NCBI GenBank assembly: GCA_947259375.1
Contig: CAMYLZ010000017.1
Coordinates: 1 to 64,000, forward strand
Direction of reading: 5' to 3'
Length of the DNA stretch: 64,000 nucleotides
Origin: an uncultured Parvularculaceae bacterium
GTDB lineage: Bacteria; Pseudomonadota; Alphaproteobacteria; Caulobacterales; Parvularculaceae
Of the stretch, positions 33,780 to 43,096 are shown in pieces. Under the pieces are notes generated by a model. The model was given only the letters and a program-made list of their open reading frames with translations, made no database searches and was not told where the DNA came from. Positions within the stretch are counted from its first letter, which is position 1. The number at the start of each line of letters is the position of its first letter. A program made the position numbers and the translations under genes.

Positions 33780-36602
33780 TCAACCAAACGCGCCGTAATA
33801 ATTGCTGATAGCCTGGCTCAACCGGCGCGTCAGGGAATTTATACCGGCGAGCGGGCGCACGATCCGCTCATGCACCTCCGGATAGGCCCCGCCTTCAAAT
33901 ACGGCATCGTCAATGCCTTCCGACAAGCCCTTGAACAGGTCGCTGGCATTGCTTTTTTCAGGAAAGATCGTCCGTATGGTTTCGATTACATCGTCAATCT
34001 TCCAGTCGAACGCCAGCTCGATCAAATCTTCCTTGTTCATATCGTGACGGCGTGAGAATGGCGGCACGCTGGCCGTCAGCGAAATCGCTTTCGCCATTAA
34101 CGCTTGGCGCACGGCATGCAGAACTGAAAGCTCCGCACAGGCGACCATGGTATTGGCGTCAACCGTAACACCTTTTTCAATGATTGCATCAAACCGGCGA
34201 ATGTCCCGTGATATAAAATCTGTTAGCTGATTAAATGCGGCGGATGTCGGTCCGTCGTCAAGCGCCTGCTGTACGCTTTCATACGCATCCGCCGCAGCGC
34301 CTGCCTTGGCGGCAACGGACAATTCCGACCAGAATGCCGGCGCGTACAGCATCGCATAGGCCCGCAAGACAGAAAGATCTGTCAGCCGTCGTGCATGAAC
34401 GGCGAGCGCCGTTAGCTCCCGCATCCTGTCCGAGCATCGAATATGATCGACAAGGCGTTCAGCCTCCTGGCCTGCGGCGAAACCAAACCCGCCTGACACA
34501 TTCACGGGCGCGCCCAGTTGTTGCAGAACAGCGTTATGCGGAATTGCGCGCAGGGCGCTAAGATCAAAACCGTCGCCACGGGCGCGCTTAGTCTGGCGCG
34601 ATCCGGTTTTATAAAGAAACTGTAGCGCGAAACCGGACAATGCGCGCCGATAATCCTGCCGGCGAAACAGATCTTCCTGCCAGGATTTCAAGCCGCGATA
34701 GAAATCCCATGAATAGTTTATTTCCGCATAGAAACAATCATCAATTTCAACCGCAACCGGCGCAATTGCCCAGGCCCACAACATGGACACGGTTTCGCGC
34801 GCCAGTGCGGGCGACTGGAAGTGCATATATCCTTCTCCGCCCTGAAAACTGCACTCCGTATGCAAGGCGATTTTTTTCTGTGCAAACAGACTCACCACCC
34901 ATGGCGTCGCCAGATGGTTTAGGCGCTCGCTAAAGGAACCGGAATGCGCGCCGCGCCCCATGGACTCGCCGTGGGTATTGAACACCAGCGCATCCACATT
35001 GCTGAGCCCTGCATCGGCGAGCGCCCGGGCGAACAGCACCTGCAACCGCTCGATGGCGAGCCCGGCGGCGCATTGCCCCATGAACCGGCCTGAATCCGAA
35101 AATCCAAGCTGAATGCACATGCGCCCGCGCGCCGTCACATAATCGCGAAACCCTTCTTCACGCAGCAAACGTTCGATAAACCGGCCGCCGCGTTCCAGCG
35201 CTTGCGGCGATTCAAACAGCGGCGAGATATCAAGCTTGCCTTCAACGCCGTAATGACGCGCGAGATAGACCGCCCCCATGACCGTCGCAGGCGCTTCGCA
35301 TTCAGCGATCAGATAGCGGATCGGCGCCGCTTCATCGATATGTTTCAATATCTGCGCACAGAGCATGAACTGTCGGCGCGCCGTCATTTTTTCAAGAAAT
35401 ACGGACGCGAAATTGATGTTGCGCGCCTTCGCCGACGTCGCCTTTTTCGCAGCGACATCGAGCGCGGAACGCCCGAGAAAACCTGTATCCGGATCAAGCC
35501 CGAAATCGGCGCGCAAGGCGGAACGAACTTGCGCCGCATTGACGCGCAAATGGATGCGCGCCAGTCCGAGACCGTAAGACTGCATTTCCGATCGCAACAA
35601 GATGAGATCGGTTTTCTTGTCGTTATCGACCGTCTCGCCGATCATGTCGCCAAGCGCATCGATGATCGGCGCTAGACTGACAAGCCGTCCAGGCGCCTCG
35701 TCAGTCAGCAGATTCGCCGCAGCGACAACGATCTCCGGATTATTGAGGTCGCCGGCGAACGCCTCCGCCTGTTGCTCGGCCAGCTCAGCGGCGCCGGTTA
35801 ATTGATCGCGGATTTTGCTGAGCGCTTGATCGGCGTCAATGTCCGCGACAGCGCACAACCGTTCCACATATCTGCGAAGCTGCTTGGCCTTTTCATCAAT
35901 CCGGATGCGAATCGTCTCGCCCCAGTGAATGTCGGTGCGGCCATCGAGATCATAACCGACCCAGCTCGCGATACTGAGCGGCGCCAACTTCAGGGATGGC
36001 CAACGGTTTGGAAACCGCTCGCGGGCGACACGCAAAATCGCCGCATTGAGTTCACGAACAGCGTCCTGCGCATGAATGATGGCTTTTTGCGCCTCGCCAT
36101 GCTCGTAGCGCAAGGTAATCTCGTCGCCCGGCCCGCCTGAGAGCCCCGCCAATCGCTCGCGCCATGCGGCCTTCGCGCCCTCATCGCCGCTAACTGGGTA
36201 CGCCGCCGCAAGATCGCGCTTGGCGGCGCCGAGCGCGAATGTCGGATGGGCGGTAAAGACGATACCCGCCAGCGCCGTTTCCGCCGCTTTGCGAAACTCT
36301 TCAAAACCGCGCTCAGCCAGCTTGTCGAGCGCCGCATCGATATCCGAAGCGCCAGCCGCACGCCGCGCGTGAAAGGCGCAAATGCGCTTTTCGAACGCGT
36401 CGTCGTTGAGCGTCTCCGCCACCTGGCCCAAGGCATTCACATCAATCTCCTCGCGCTCAAGCGCCAGAAAGAGTTCCGAGGCAAGCCGCGCCACCGGGTT
36501 GAGATGCGGATCTTCGCGGCTCTCAGCTTTTAGTTGTTCAAAAGCGCGGACCAGCTTGCCGGCGTCGAGGGCCCCGGATTTATCGACGAAATTGACATTC
36601 AT
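33780..36602 (-). CDS. Divergent phosphoenolpyruvate carboxylase-family protein
   Basis: A 940-residue protein of PEPC size and order of motifs. VFTAHPTFALG matches the catalytic His segment (usually TAHPTE), SWVGYDLDGRTDI the DxDGNP region, LGFSDSGRFMGQ the GYSDSxKDxG region, and FNTHGESMGRGAH the FHGRGG-xxGRGG region. Several usual residues (the Lys after SDS, Arg after FHG, and the C-terminal RNTG) are missing, so PEP carboxylation to oxaloacetate is not assured. The family assignment is firm, the activity not. Confidence 0.75.
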   Translation of the reverse strand: MNVNFVDKSGALDAGKLVRAFEQLKAESREDPHLNPVARLASELFLALEREEIDVNALGQVAETLNDDAFEKRICAFHARRAAGASDIDAALDKLAERGFEEFRKAAETALAGIVFTAHPTFALGAAKRDLAAAYPVSGDEGAKAAWRERLAGLSGGPGDEITLRYEHGEAQKAIIHAQDAVRELNAAILRVARERFPNRWPSLKLAPLSIASWVGYDLDGRTDIHWGETIRIRIDEKAKQLRRYVERLCAVADIDADQALSKIRDQLTGAAELAEQQAEAFAGDLNNPEIVVAAANLLTDEAPGRLVSLAPIIDALGDMIGETVDNDKKTDLILLRSEMQSYGLGLARIHLRVNAAQVRSALRADFGLDPDTGFLGRSALDVAAKKATSAKARNINFASVFLEKMTARRQFMLCAQILKHIDEAAPIRYLIAECEAPATVMGAVYLARHYGVEGKLDISPLFESPQALERGGRFIERLLREEGFRDYVTARGRMCIQLGFSDSGRFMGQCAAGLAIERLQVLFARALADAGLSNVDALVFNTHGESMGRGAHSGSFSERLNHLATPWVVSLFAQKKIALHTECSFQGGEGYMHFQSPALARETVSMLWAWAIAPVAVEIDDCFYAEINYSWDFYRGLKSWQEDLFRRQDYRRALSGFALQFLYKTGSRQTKRARGDGFDLSALRAIPHNAVLQQLGAPVNVSGGFGFAAGQEAERLVDHIRCSDRMRELTALAVHARRLTDLSVLRAYAMLYAPAFWSELSVAAKAGAAADAYESVQQALDDGPTSAAFNQLTDFISRDIRRFDAIIEKGVTVDANTMVACAELSVLHAVRQALMAKAISLTASVPPFSRRHDMNKEDLIELAFDWKIDDVIETIRTIFPEKSNASDLFKGLSEGIDDAVFEGGAYPEVHERIVRPLAGINSLTRRLSQAISNYYGAFG

Positions 36603-36650
36603 AAAATTGCGAGGGCCCTTCCTGTGACGGCAATGACGCGGCGCAGCATA

Positions 36651-36666
36651 GTGAACCCTGGTTCAC
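36651..36666. promoter_or_regulatory. 16-bp palindrome between divergent genes
   Basis: GTGAACC-CT-GGTTCAC, perfect 7-bp arms, 49 bp before the PEPC-like start and about 107 bp before the FNT channel start. A regulator binding site is plausible; which protein binds is unknown. Confidence 0.4.
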
Positions 36667-36772
36667 CGTAAACTCTAAACAACCTAAATTATTGGCAGAA
36701 TCATTCAAAACGGTGTGTAATACGGCGCGCGATGGCGTATCCGCTTCGTGCCGAGACCCGAGTCGAGACTCA

Positions 36773-37660
36773 ATGGACCGAAACACCAAAAACGACACCC
36801 CGGACCGCGGTATTCAGGACCGCGGTATCGACGCATTATTGCCGCCTGAAATGGCGGCGGCATGCGAGGCCGCCGGCGCAGCTAAAGCAAAACGCGACGC
36901 GCCCACGCTCTTCATACTGGGCGTTCTAGCTGGGGCGTTCATTGCATTTGGCGCAATGTTCATGACGGTCGTGATGACTGGCGCCGGCGAACTGCCTTGG
37001 GGCGCAGCGCGCCTTCTGGCGGGGCTGGTCTTTTCACTCGGCCTCATCTTGGTCGTCGTCGGCGGCGCGGAATTGTTCACCGGCGATGCGTTGATGATCA
37101 TCGCGAAGGCGGGTTCGCGCATCACATTGCGCGCGCTCGCGCGGGCATGGGCGCTGATTTATGCCGGCAACATTATCGGCGCGATCGGCACCGCTTTCCT
37201 GGTCTTTCTGAGCCAACAGCACGGTTTTGCCGGCGGCGATGTCGGCAAAACCGCCCTCACCATAGCATCGACGAAAGCAGCCTTGCCGACGATCCCCCTC
37301 TTCTTCCTGGCGGTGCTTTGCAACGTACTGGTCTGTCTTGCAGTGTGGATGTCGTTTGCAGCGCGGAGCACGACCGACAAGGTCATGGTCATCATTCCAC
37401 CGATCACAGCCTTTGTCGCCGCCGGATTCGAACACGTTATCGCCAATCTGTATTTCCTGCCCTATGGTCTTGCGATCAAGCATTGGGCAGGCCCAGATTT
37501 TTGGGCGACCATTGGTCAAAGCGCAACGGATTTTCCAGCGCTGTCCGCCGGCGCCGGGCTCCATAATATTGCGGTGACAACCATCGGAAACCTGATCGGC
37601 GGAAGCTTGATGGTCGGCGCGGTCTATTGGTTCGTGTATCTGCGGCCAACCCGGTCCTGA
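36773..37660 (+). CDS. Formate/nitrite transporter family (FocA/NirC) channel
   Basis: A 295-residue FNT protein with six hydrophobic segments from about residue 45, including LFILGVLAGAFIAFGAMFM, GLILVVVGGAELFTGDALMI, NVLVCLAVWMSFAAR and GFEHVIANLYFLPYGLAI, where the conserved FNT His is HVIANLYF. These inner-membrane pentamers pass formate, nitrite or related small anions. ATG at 36773 is preferred though its ribosome site is weak; an in-frame start exists at 36692. Confidence 0.85.
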   Translation: MDRNTKNDTPDRGIQDRGIDALLPPEMAAACEAAGAAKAKRDAPTLFILGVLAGAFIAFGAMFMTVVMTGAGELPWGAARLLAGLVFSLGLILVVVGGAELFTGDALMIIAKAGSRITLRALARAWALIYAGNIIGAIGTAFLVFLSQQHGFAGGDVGKTALTIASTKAALPTIPLFFLAVLCNVLVCLAVWMSFAARSTTDKVMVIIPPITAFVAAGFEHVIANLYFLPYGLAIKHWAGPDFWATIGQSATDFPALSAGAGLHNIAVTTIGNLIGGSLMVGAVYWFVYLRPTRS

Positions 37661-37901
37661 ACCCTTGAATTCCACATGCGACCCCTACGCTCGGCGTGGG
37701 CCTGCCATCTCGTCCCGCTACGGCAAGGGGTCGTCTCGGAAGATTTCTACGGATTATCGGCAAGGTGAAAAAACCTTCCGCGAGGACCTGGAGAGCAACA
37801 TTGAAGTCGCGAGGCGTGGTCTGAAGGGAATTCACCCCGTCAGCCCCACAGCCGATATTATCGAAATGTTGCCGCAACGGCTCGGTCGGCGAGGGATCCC
37901 C

Positions 37902-38116
37902 GCGCGCAAATCTTAAAACGAGGGTTCGGACAAGCTTTCTCGCGGATGCGTCCGTTCTTGTCCTTGAAAGAAGTTCTGGCGGAGAGAGAGGGATTCGAAC
38001 CCCCGCGCGCCTCTGGCGCGCAAATCTAAAAACGAGGGTTCGGACAAGCTTTCTCGCGGATGCGTCCGTTCTTGTCCTTGAAAGAAGTTCTGGCGGAGAG
38101 AGAGGGATTCGAACCC
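37902..38116. repeat. Tandem duplication of the tRNA-Ser 3' half and its downstream flank
   Basis: Two near-identical copies of about 101 bp, 37902-38002 and 38016-38116, with a period of 114. The right copy contains the T arm and acceptor of the intact tRNA-Ser; the left copy repeats these (from TGGCGGAGAGAGAGGGATTC at 37977) without the rest. Either a site-specific integration footprint or unequal recombination. Confidence 0.9.
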
Positions 38117-38180
38117 TCGGTACCCGTAAAGGCACAACGGTTTTCGAGACCGCCCCGTTCGACCACTCCGGCACCTCTCC
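38091..38180 (-). tRNA. tRNA-Ser(CGA)
   Basis: Minus-strand class II tRNA of 90 nt including encoded CCA. Acceptor GGAGAGG, anticodon loop CTCGAAA gives CGA, long variable arm, T arm GAGGG-TTCGAAT-CCCTC. It sits between two partial duplications of its own halves. Confidence 0.95.
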
Positions 38181-38405
38181 GCGGGGAAAGCGGTGTCTAG
38201 CGCTTAGAATCCGCGCTGGCAACATTGTTGTGGTGAAAAGGAGTGGTCGAACAATCTGAAATTAGCCGGCTTTGCCGGCGGGCGACCACTCCGGCGCCTC
38301 TCCGCGGGGAAAGCGGCAGCTAGCGCTTAGAATCCGCGCTGGCAACATTGTTGTGGTGAAAAGGAGTGGTCGAACAATCTGAAATTAGCCGGCTTTGCCG
38401 GCGGG
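38160..38405. repeat. Tandem duplication of the tRNA-Ser 5' half and its upstream flank
   Basis: Units 38160-38282 and 38283-38405 (period 123) differ at only a few positions. The first contains the 5' end of intact tRNA-Ser, the second an isolated 5' fragment at about 38284-38303. Each unit ends in GCCGGCTTTGCCGGC, a small hairpin. Confidence 0.9.
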
Positions 38406-38582
38406 TGCACCGCCCTTTCCCGCTGTCGCCCGCCAGAAGGCCGCAGCGCCGCGCTCCCGGGTCCTGCCCTGCTTGACGGCCCGCTTCCGGCGGGCTAGAG
38501 ACCGCGCTTCCATAACAACCGGGCGACAGAAACCGGGGTGAAAAAGGACAACGGGGCCAAACGAGCCCTTACGGAGTCGGAT

Positions 38583-39164
38583 ATGTACGCAGTCGTCAAG
38601 ACTGGCGGTAAACAATACCGCGTTTCCAAAGATGATATTTTGCGGGTCGAGCGCCTGCCAGGCGAAGCTGGCGACGTAATCACTCTGGACGACGTTCTGA
38701 TGGTCGGCGAAGGCGCTGACGTCACCGTCGGCGCGCCGAATGTCGACGGCGCTTCCGTGGCGGTGGAAATCGTCGAGCAAATGCGCGACAAGAAGATCAT
38801 CATTTTCAAAAAGCGCCGTCGCCAGAATTACCGTCGGAAAAAAGGCCATCGCCAGCACCTGACGGTCCTGAAAGTGACCGACATACTGACTGGCGGCGCC
38901 AAGCCGAAGCCGGCGGCGAAAAAAACCGAAGCCCCGAAAGCAACCGACGCTGCTGGCGCGGACGACCTCAAAAAGCTGACAGGCGTTGGCCCGGCGCTTG
39001 AGAAAAAGCTCCAAGAGGCCGGCGTGACGAGTTTCGCGCAGATCGCCGCCTGGGGCCCTGAAGAAATCGCAGAGTTTGACGAAAAGCTCGCCTTTAAAGG
39101 CCGGATCGAACGCGAAGGCTGGGTTGAGCAGGCAAAAGAACTCGCCAAAGGCGGGAAGGAGTAA
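38583..39164 (+). CDS. rplU: 50S ribosomal protein L21 with C-terminal HhH extension
   Basis: A 193-residue protein; L21 itself is the first 103 residues ([18 protein letters not shown], then [27 protein letters not shown]). An Ala/Lys linker leads to a helix-hairpin-helix-like segment [20 protein letters not shown] and [16 protein letters not shown]. Such extensions are known in alphaproteobacterial L21. rpmA follows at once. The 177-bp leader 38406-38582 contains GC-rich inverted segments but no element I can name. Confidence 0.95.
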   Translation: MYAVVKTGGKQYRVSKDDILRVERLPGEAGDVITLDDVLMVGEGADVTVGAPNVDGASVAVEIVEQMRDKKIIIFKKRRRQNYRRKKGHRQHLTVLKVTDILTGGAKPKPAAKKTEAPKATDAAGADDLKKLTGVGPALEKKLQEAGVTSFAQIAAWGPEEIAEFDEKLAFKGRIEREGWVEQAKELAKGGKE

Positions 39165-39167
39165 GAG

Positions 39168-39425
39168 ATGGCGCATAAAAAGGCAGGCGGTTCCTCCCGC
39201 AACGGACGCGACTCGGCCGGACGCCGGTTGGGCGTAAAGAAATTCGGCGGCGAAGGCGTTGTCCCCGGCAACATTATCGTGCGCCAGCGCGGCACGCAGT
39301 TTCACCCCGGCGACAATGTCGGCATGGGCAAGGACCACACGCTCTTCGCCCTCACCAATGGCCGCGTGCGGTTTTCGGAAAAACGCGGCGGCAAGAACTT
39401 TGTCTCCGTCATTCCGGGCGAATAA
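39168..39425 (+). CDS. rpmA: 50S ribosomal protein L27
   Basis: An 85-residue L27: [60 protein letters not shown]. Starts three bases after rplU with its ribosome site in the rplU end (GGAAGGAG). Confidence 0.98.
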   Translation: MAHKKAGGSSRNGRDSAGRRLGVKKFGGEGVVPGNIIVRQRGTQFHPGDNVGMGKDHTLFALTNGRVRFSEKRGGKNFVSVIPGE

Positions 39426-39477
39426 CGTCGCGTCGACTTTTGGCGCATGCGCGCGCCGATCGGCTTTAAAAGTTGCA

Positions 39478-39507
39478 GGGAAGGCGCGCCGTCGCCTTCC
39501 CTTTTTC
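39478..39507 (+). terminator. Intrinsic terminator of rplU-rpmA
   Basis: AGGGAAGGCG and CGCCTTCCCT, 10-bp stem, then TTTTT on plus, 27 bp before the next ATG. Confidence 0.85.
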
Positions 39508-39533
39508 GTTTCAGGGCGCTTTGCGGGCAAATC

Positions 39534-40097
39534 ATGACCATCATCCACACCGAACGCTTTGTCCTGCGCCCCATATCCGATGACGACGCGCCGGCCTTCG
39601 TGCCGCTTTGCAATGACGAGAGCCTGGCCCGCGCAACCTCGAGGATCGCGCACCCCTTCACGCTCGAGGACGCGCTCGCCTATACGCGCCATATCGCGAC
39701 AGCGCGCGCCGAGGGAAATGAGTATTCGTTCAAGATCTGCGACGGTGATGACATTGTCGCTTGTTGCGGCGCTCTGAAAGACGGCGAGGACTGGGAGATC
39801 GGCTATTGGGTCGCCGCGGCGGCGCGCGGTCGCGGCGTCGCCACCGAAGCCGCCGGCGCGGTGACAAGCTTCGCTATTGACAGGCTGGGCGCCGAAACAA
39901 TCACAGCCGGCTATTTTGTCGACAATCCAGCCTCCGCCCGGGTGCTCGCAAAGCTTGGTTTTTCACTCACCGGCGAGACGGTGAAAACACACTCGCTCGG
40001 TCGCGGCGAGGATGTCGAAACGATTCGCATGACGCTCGCTGCGAAATGCTTTGTTCGGCCGGCTGGCATATGCATCGACAACCGAGACGATGCCTGA
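39534..40097 (+). CDS. GNAT family N-acetyltransferase (RimJ-like)
   Basis: A 187-residue GNAT. IHTERFVLRPISDDDAPAFV is the RimJ/RimL-type N-terminus; the acetyl-CoA loop region is IGYWVAAAARGRGVATEAAG, followed by YFVDNPASARVLAKLGFSLT. The substrate is not evident. Starts at ATG 39534 just past the L27 terminator. Confidence 0.85.
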   Translation: MTIIHTERFVLRPISDDDAPAFVPLCNDESLARATSRIAHPFTLEDALAYTRHIATARAEGNEYSFKICDGDDIVACCGALKDGEDWEIGYWVAAAARGRGVATEAAGAVTSFAIDRLGAETITAGYFVDNPASARVLAKLGFSLTGETVKTHSLGRGEDVETIRMTLAAKCFVRPAGICIDNRDDA

Positions 40098-40284
40098 CGT
40101 CGCGTTGGTGACCGCATCATTCATCAGGACGCAATCATAAGGCCGACCCGCCCCCGCGGATAACTATCCGCCAAAAGCAGGCTTCACGACGGTTTTCATC
40201 AGAAAAGTTGTATTTTTTCGTTTCAAGCTCAACCTATGCGCGCGCAGGTGATAGCCTGCCGGCAAGCAACCGGAATAAGCGCTG

Positions 40285-41367
40285 ATGACTGAGATTACCG
40301 AATTCATCGTTCGCAAGGATGATTTAGCAAAAACGCGCATGCAAACCCGGCCCGCCCCGGCGCTGAAGGACGGGGAAGTCCTGGCGAAAGTCGATCGTTT
40401 CGCCCTCACCGCCAACAATATCACCTATGGCGTCGTCGGCGAAAAACTCGGCTACTGGAATTTTTTTCCGGTCACGGAAGAAACGGACGGCATCATTCCG
40501 GTTTGGGGCTTTGCCGATATCATCGCATCGAACCACCCGGACGTGCCGCTTGGCGAACGGCTTTACGGCTATTTCCCCATGGCGAGCCATGTCGTCATGG
40601 CGCCGTCAAATCTGCGCGAGGCGCGCCTCAGCGATGGCGCGCCCCACCGCGCAGGCCTGCCGCCAGTCTATAACAGCTATGCGCGCGTCAACGCCGAACC
40701 GCATTTCGATGCCGATATGGAAGATGAACGGATCGTGCTGTTTCCGCTCTATGCAACGTCCTTTTGCATTTGCGATTTCTTCAAGGACAATAGCTGGTTC
40801 GGCGCCGAACAGGCGATCATCCCGAGCGCATCCAGCAAGACGGCGATTGGCGTAGCCTATGCGATTAATCGCGATGCGGGCGCACCCCGGCTTGTCGGCC
40901 TTACCTCCGCACGCAATAAAAGCGCCGTCGAAAAGCTGCGCCTTTATGACAGCGTCCTCGCCTATGACGAAATCGAGAATATTGACGCAAACAAACCGGC
41001 TGTGATTATCGACATGTCCGGAGACGGAACGGTATTGGGCAAGCTACACAAGGCGCTTGGCGCTAATATGAAATTCACGTCGAATGTCGGCGTTACCCAT
41101 TACGACGCCAATGACATGGGTCCGGATTTCATCCGTGAGCGGAGTCAGATGTTCTTCGCGCCGGGCCACATTCAAAAGCGGGCCGAAGAATGGGGACCGG
41201 GCGCCTTTGAAATTCAGGCCTTCGATTTCTGGAAAGACGCCGCCGTCAAGTCACGCGACTGGCTGACGATCCGCCGCAGCGCCGGACGGGACGCAGTTGA
41301 AAATGCCTGGCGCGAAGTGCTGGCGGGCAAGACGCCAGCGGACGCCGCCTGGGTCGTCGGCTTCTGA
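40285..41367 (+). CDS. DUF2855 family protein
   Basis: A 360-residue DUF2855 protein: ALTANNITYGVVGEKLGYWN and VWGFADIIASNHPDVPLGER near the N-terminus, YGYFPMASHVVM, ILFPLYATSF-like VLFPLYATSFCICDFF and SASSKTAIGVAYAI. The fold resembles zinc-independent medium-chain dehydrogenases, but no activity is known. It stands alone; the gap 40098-40284 holds no further feature I can support. Confidence 0.85.
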   Translation: MTEITEFIVRKDDLAKTRMQTRPAPALKDGEVLAKVDRFALTANNITYGVVGEKLGYWNFFPVTEETDGIIPVWGFADIIASNHPDVPLGERLYGYFPMASHVVMAPSNLREARLSDGAPHRAGLPPVYNSYARVNAEPHFDADMEDERIVLFPLYATSFCICDFFKDNSWFGAEQAIIPSASSKTAIGVAYAINRDAGAPRLVGLTSARNKSAVEKLRLYDSVLAYDEIENIDANKPAVIIDMSGDGTVLGKLHKALGANMKFTSNVGVTHYDANDMGPDFIRERSQMFFAPGHIQKRAEEWGPGAFEIQAFDFWKDAAVKSRDWLTIRRSAGRDAVENAWREVLAGKTPADAAWVVGF

Positions 41368-41383
41368 CGGCGCGCCGGTGCAT

Positions 41384-42943
41384 TCAAACCCGCCGCCCTT
41401 TCCAGCGGACATTATATAAATCGAAGCGCCGGTTCTTCAGGTTCTGCACGACACCCGACTGCCGGCTGATCAGCAAGTCCTGCAAGCTCAGATCGGCCAA
41501 AGCGACAGTCTCCGTATTCGGCGCGGTATCCGCAGCGACGCCGTCGCGTGCAAAGGCGAAATCAGAAGGCGTCAGAATACAGCTTTCCGCGTAATGCACG
41601 TCCATATTTTCGACATTCGGCAAATTTCCGACAACGCCAGACAGAACGACATAACACTGATTTTCAACCGCCCGGGCCTGGCAACAATAGCGCACGCGCA
41701 AATAGCCGCGCCGTTCATCCGTACACATTGGCACAAACAGCAGCATCGCCCCCTGATCGACAAGGTGACGCGCAATTTCAGGAAACTCCGCATCATAACA
41801 GACCATCACGCCGATCGGCCCGCAATCGGTCGGTATAACGCTCGCGCCCTCGCCGCCCTTGATATTCCACCATGCCGCCTCTCCCGGCGTCGGGTGCAGT
41901 TTTTCCTGAGCGTAAATGGAACCGTCCCGCAAGAAGACATAACAGACATTGTGAATGTCGCCATTCGCGACCCGCGTCGGATGCGTGCCGCCAACAATGT
42001 TAATATTGTAAGAGACCGCGAGCTTGCCCATGAATTTGCAAAAACGGTCCTTGTATTCCGCAATTTTGGCGATCGCCCGGGCCGGCGCCATTTTCTCCGT
42101 TTCAAGCGACAAAAGCTGGAGGGTGAACAGCTCGGGAAAGGCGACGAAGTCCGCTTTGTAATCCGCGGCGACATCGACGAAATATTCCACCTGTTCTTCA
42201 AATTCGGCGATACGCGAAATCCGCCGCATCTGAAACTGCACCGTGGCGACGCGCACATTTTCAGGCAAGCGCGTGTCGGGGCGCGTTGATGTTTGCGGCG
42301 CAACGTCTGACGCCAGCGGATTGCGCCAGATCATGTGCGCCGCATAGCCTTTCGACGCATGATCTTCCGGCAGGTAATTTGGCAAAACGCCAATCGGCTC
42401 AAAGCCCTGCGCCAATTGAAAATTGACCACCTGATCCCTCACCCGCTTTTCAACCACGGCGGCGATGTAGTCCGCGGGGTTTGGAAATTCCTTTTCCCGG
42501 CGCGCATAACCCGGCATGCGCCCGCCAAATACAATGCCTTTGAGCTCCATATATTCGCAAAGCTCGCGCCGCAGCTTGTAAAAGCGCTGCCCAATGCGCA
42601 GGCGTCGCGCCGAAGGGTCGACGCTCACCTCCATGCCGTACAAATAGTCCCCATTCGGATCATGGCGCGACGCAAAACCGCCGCCGGTAATTTCCATCCA
42701 ACTATGGCGTCTGAGCGCCGGCTCCCCAGCGACAATAAAAGTGGCGCAATAGCCCACCATTCGGCCTTCATATTCAGCAACGAACTGGCCTTCCAGAAAA
42801 TTATTGATCTGGCCGCGGATCTCATCTTCGGACGAGCCGCCGAGCGGGCCGTAGACCCTTCGCGATAAGGCGGCAATCTCCGGCACGTCAGCAAGCGCCG
42901 CGTTTCGGACGACGAGTTTCGGTTTCTTGGCCGTATCTGACAT
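41384..42943 (-). CDS. GNAT-nitrilase fusion protein
   Basis: About 519 residues. N-terminal GNAT domain (VRNAALADVPEIAALSRRVY, then VDPSARRLRIGQRFYKLRRE) joined to a carbon-nitrogen hydrolase with the Glu-Lys-Cys triad in FVAFPELFTLQLLS, QEKLHPTPGEAAWW and IGVMVCYDAEFPEIAR. This fusion is a recognised family in many proteobacteria with unknown substrate; an acetylated or amide small molecule is likely. I prefer the ATG at 42943; the TTG at 42970 and ATG at 42955 are alternatives. Confidence 0.85.
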   Translation of the reverse strand: MSDTAKKPKLVVRNAALADVPEIAALSRRVYGPLGGSSEDEIRGQINNFLEGQFVAEYEGRMVGYCATFIVAGEPALRRHSWMEITGGGFASRHDPNGDYLYGMEVSVDPSARRLRIGQRFYKLRRELCEYMELKGIVFGGRMPGYARREKEFPNPADYIAAVVEKRVRDQVVNFQLAQGFEPIGVLPNYLPEDHASKGYAAHMIWRNPLASDVAPQTSTRPDTRLPENVRVATVQFQMRRISRIAEFEEQVEYFVDVAADYKADFVAFPELFTLQLLSLETEKMAPARAIAKIAEYKDRFCKFMGKLAVSYNINIVGGTHPTRVANGDIHNVCYVFLRDGSIYAQEKLHPTPGEAAWWNIKGGEGASVIPTDCGPIGVMVCYDAEFPEIARHLVDQGAMLLFVPMCTDERRGYLRVRYCCQARAVENQCYVVLSGVVGNLPNVENMDVHYAESCILTPSDFAFARDGVAADTAPNTETVALADLSLQDLLISRQSGVVQNLKNRRFDLYNVRWKGRRV

Positions 42944-43096
42944 GGCTCGCTTCATGCTTTTGTTTTGCAAGGATTAGCATGCGCTGTCTTGGCGCTGCAA
43001 TTAAAACGCTGATGGCGCCGTTCGACGGACAGCCCTGCCGGCGCTATCATCATCCGCAAGCGCCAGACCATTCATTCCCCCCGGAGGATATTTCTC

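Noticed and set aside
37665-37916. 83-residue ORF after the FNT gene
   Set aside because: Begins with TTG, no ribosome site, and runs into the tRNA-Ser duplication.
38385-39692. 435-residue antisense ORF over rplU-rpmA
   Set aside because: Covers two ribosomal protein genes and a terminator; not a gene.
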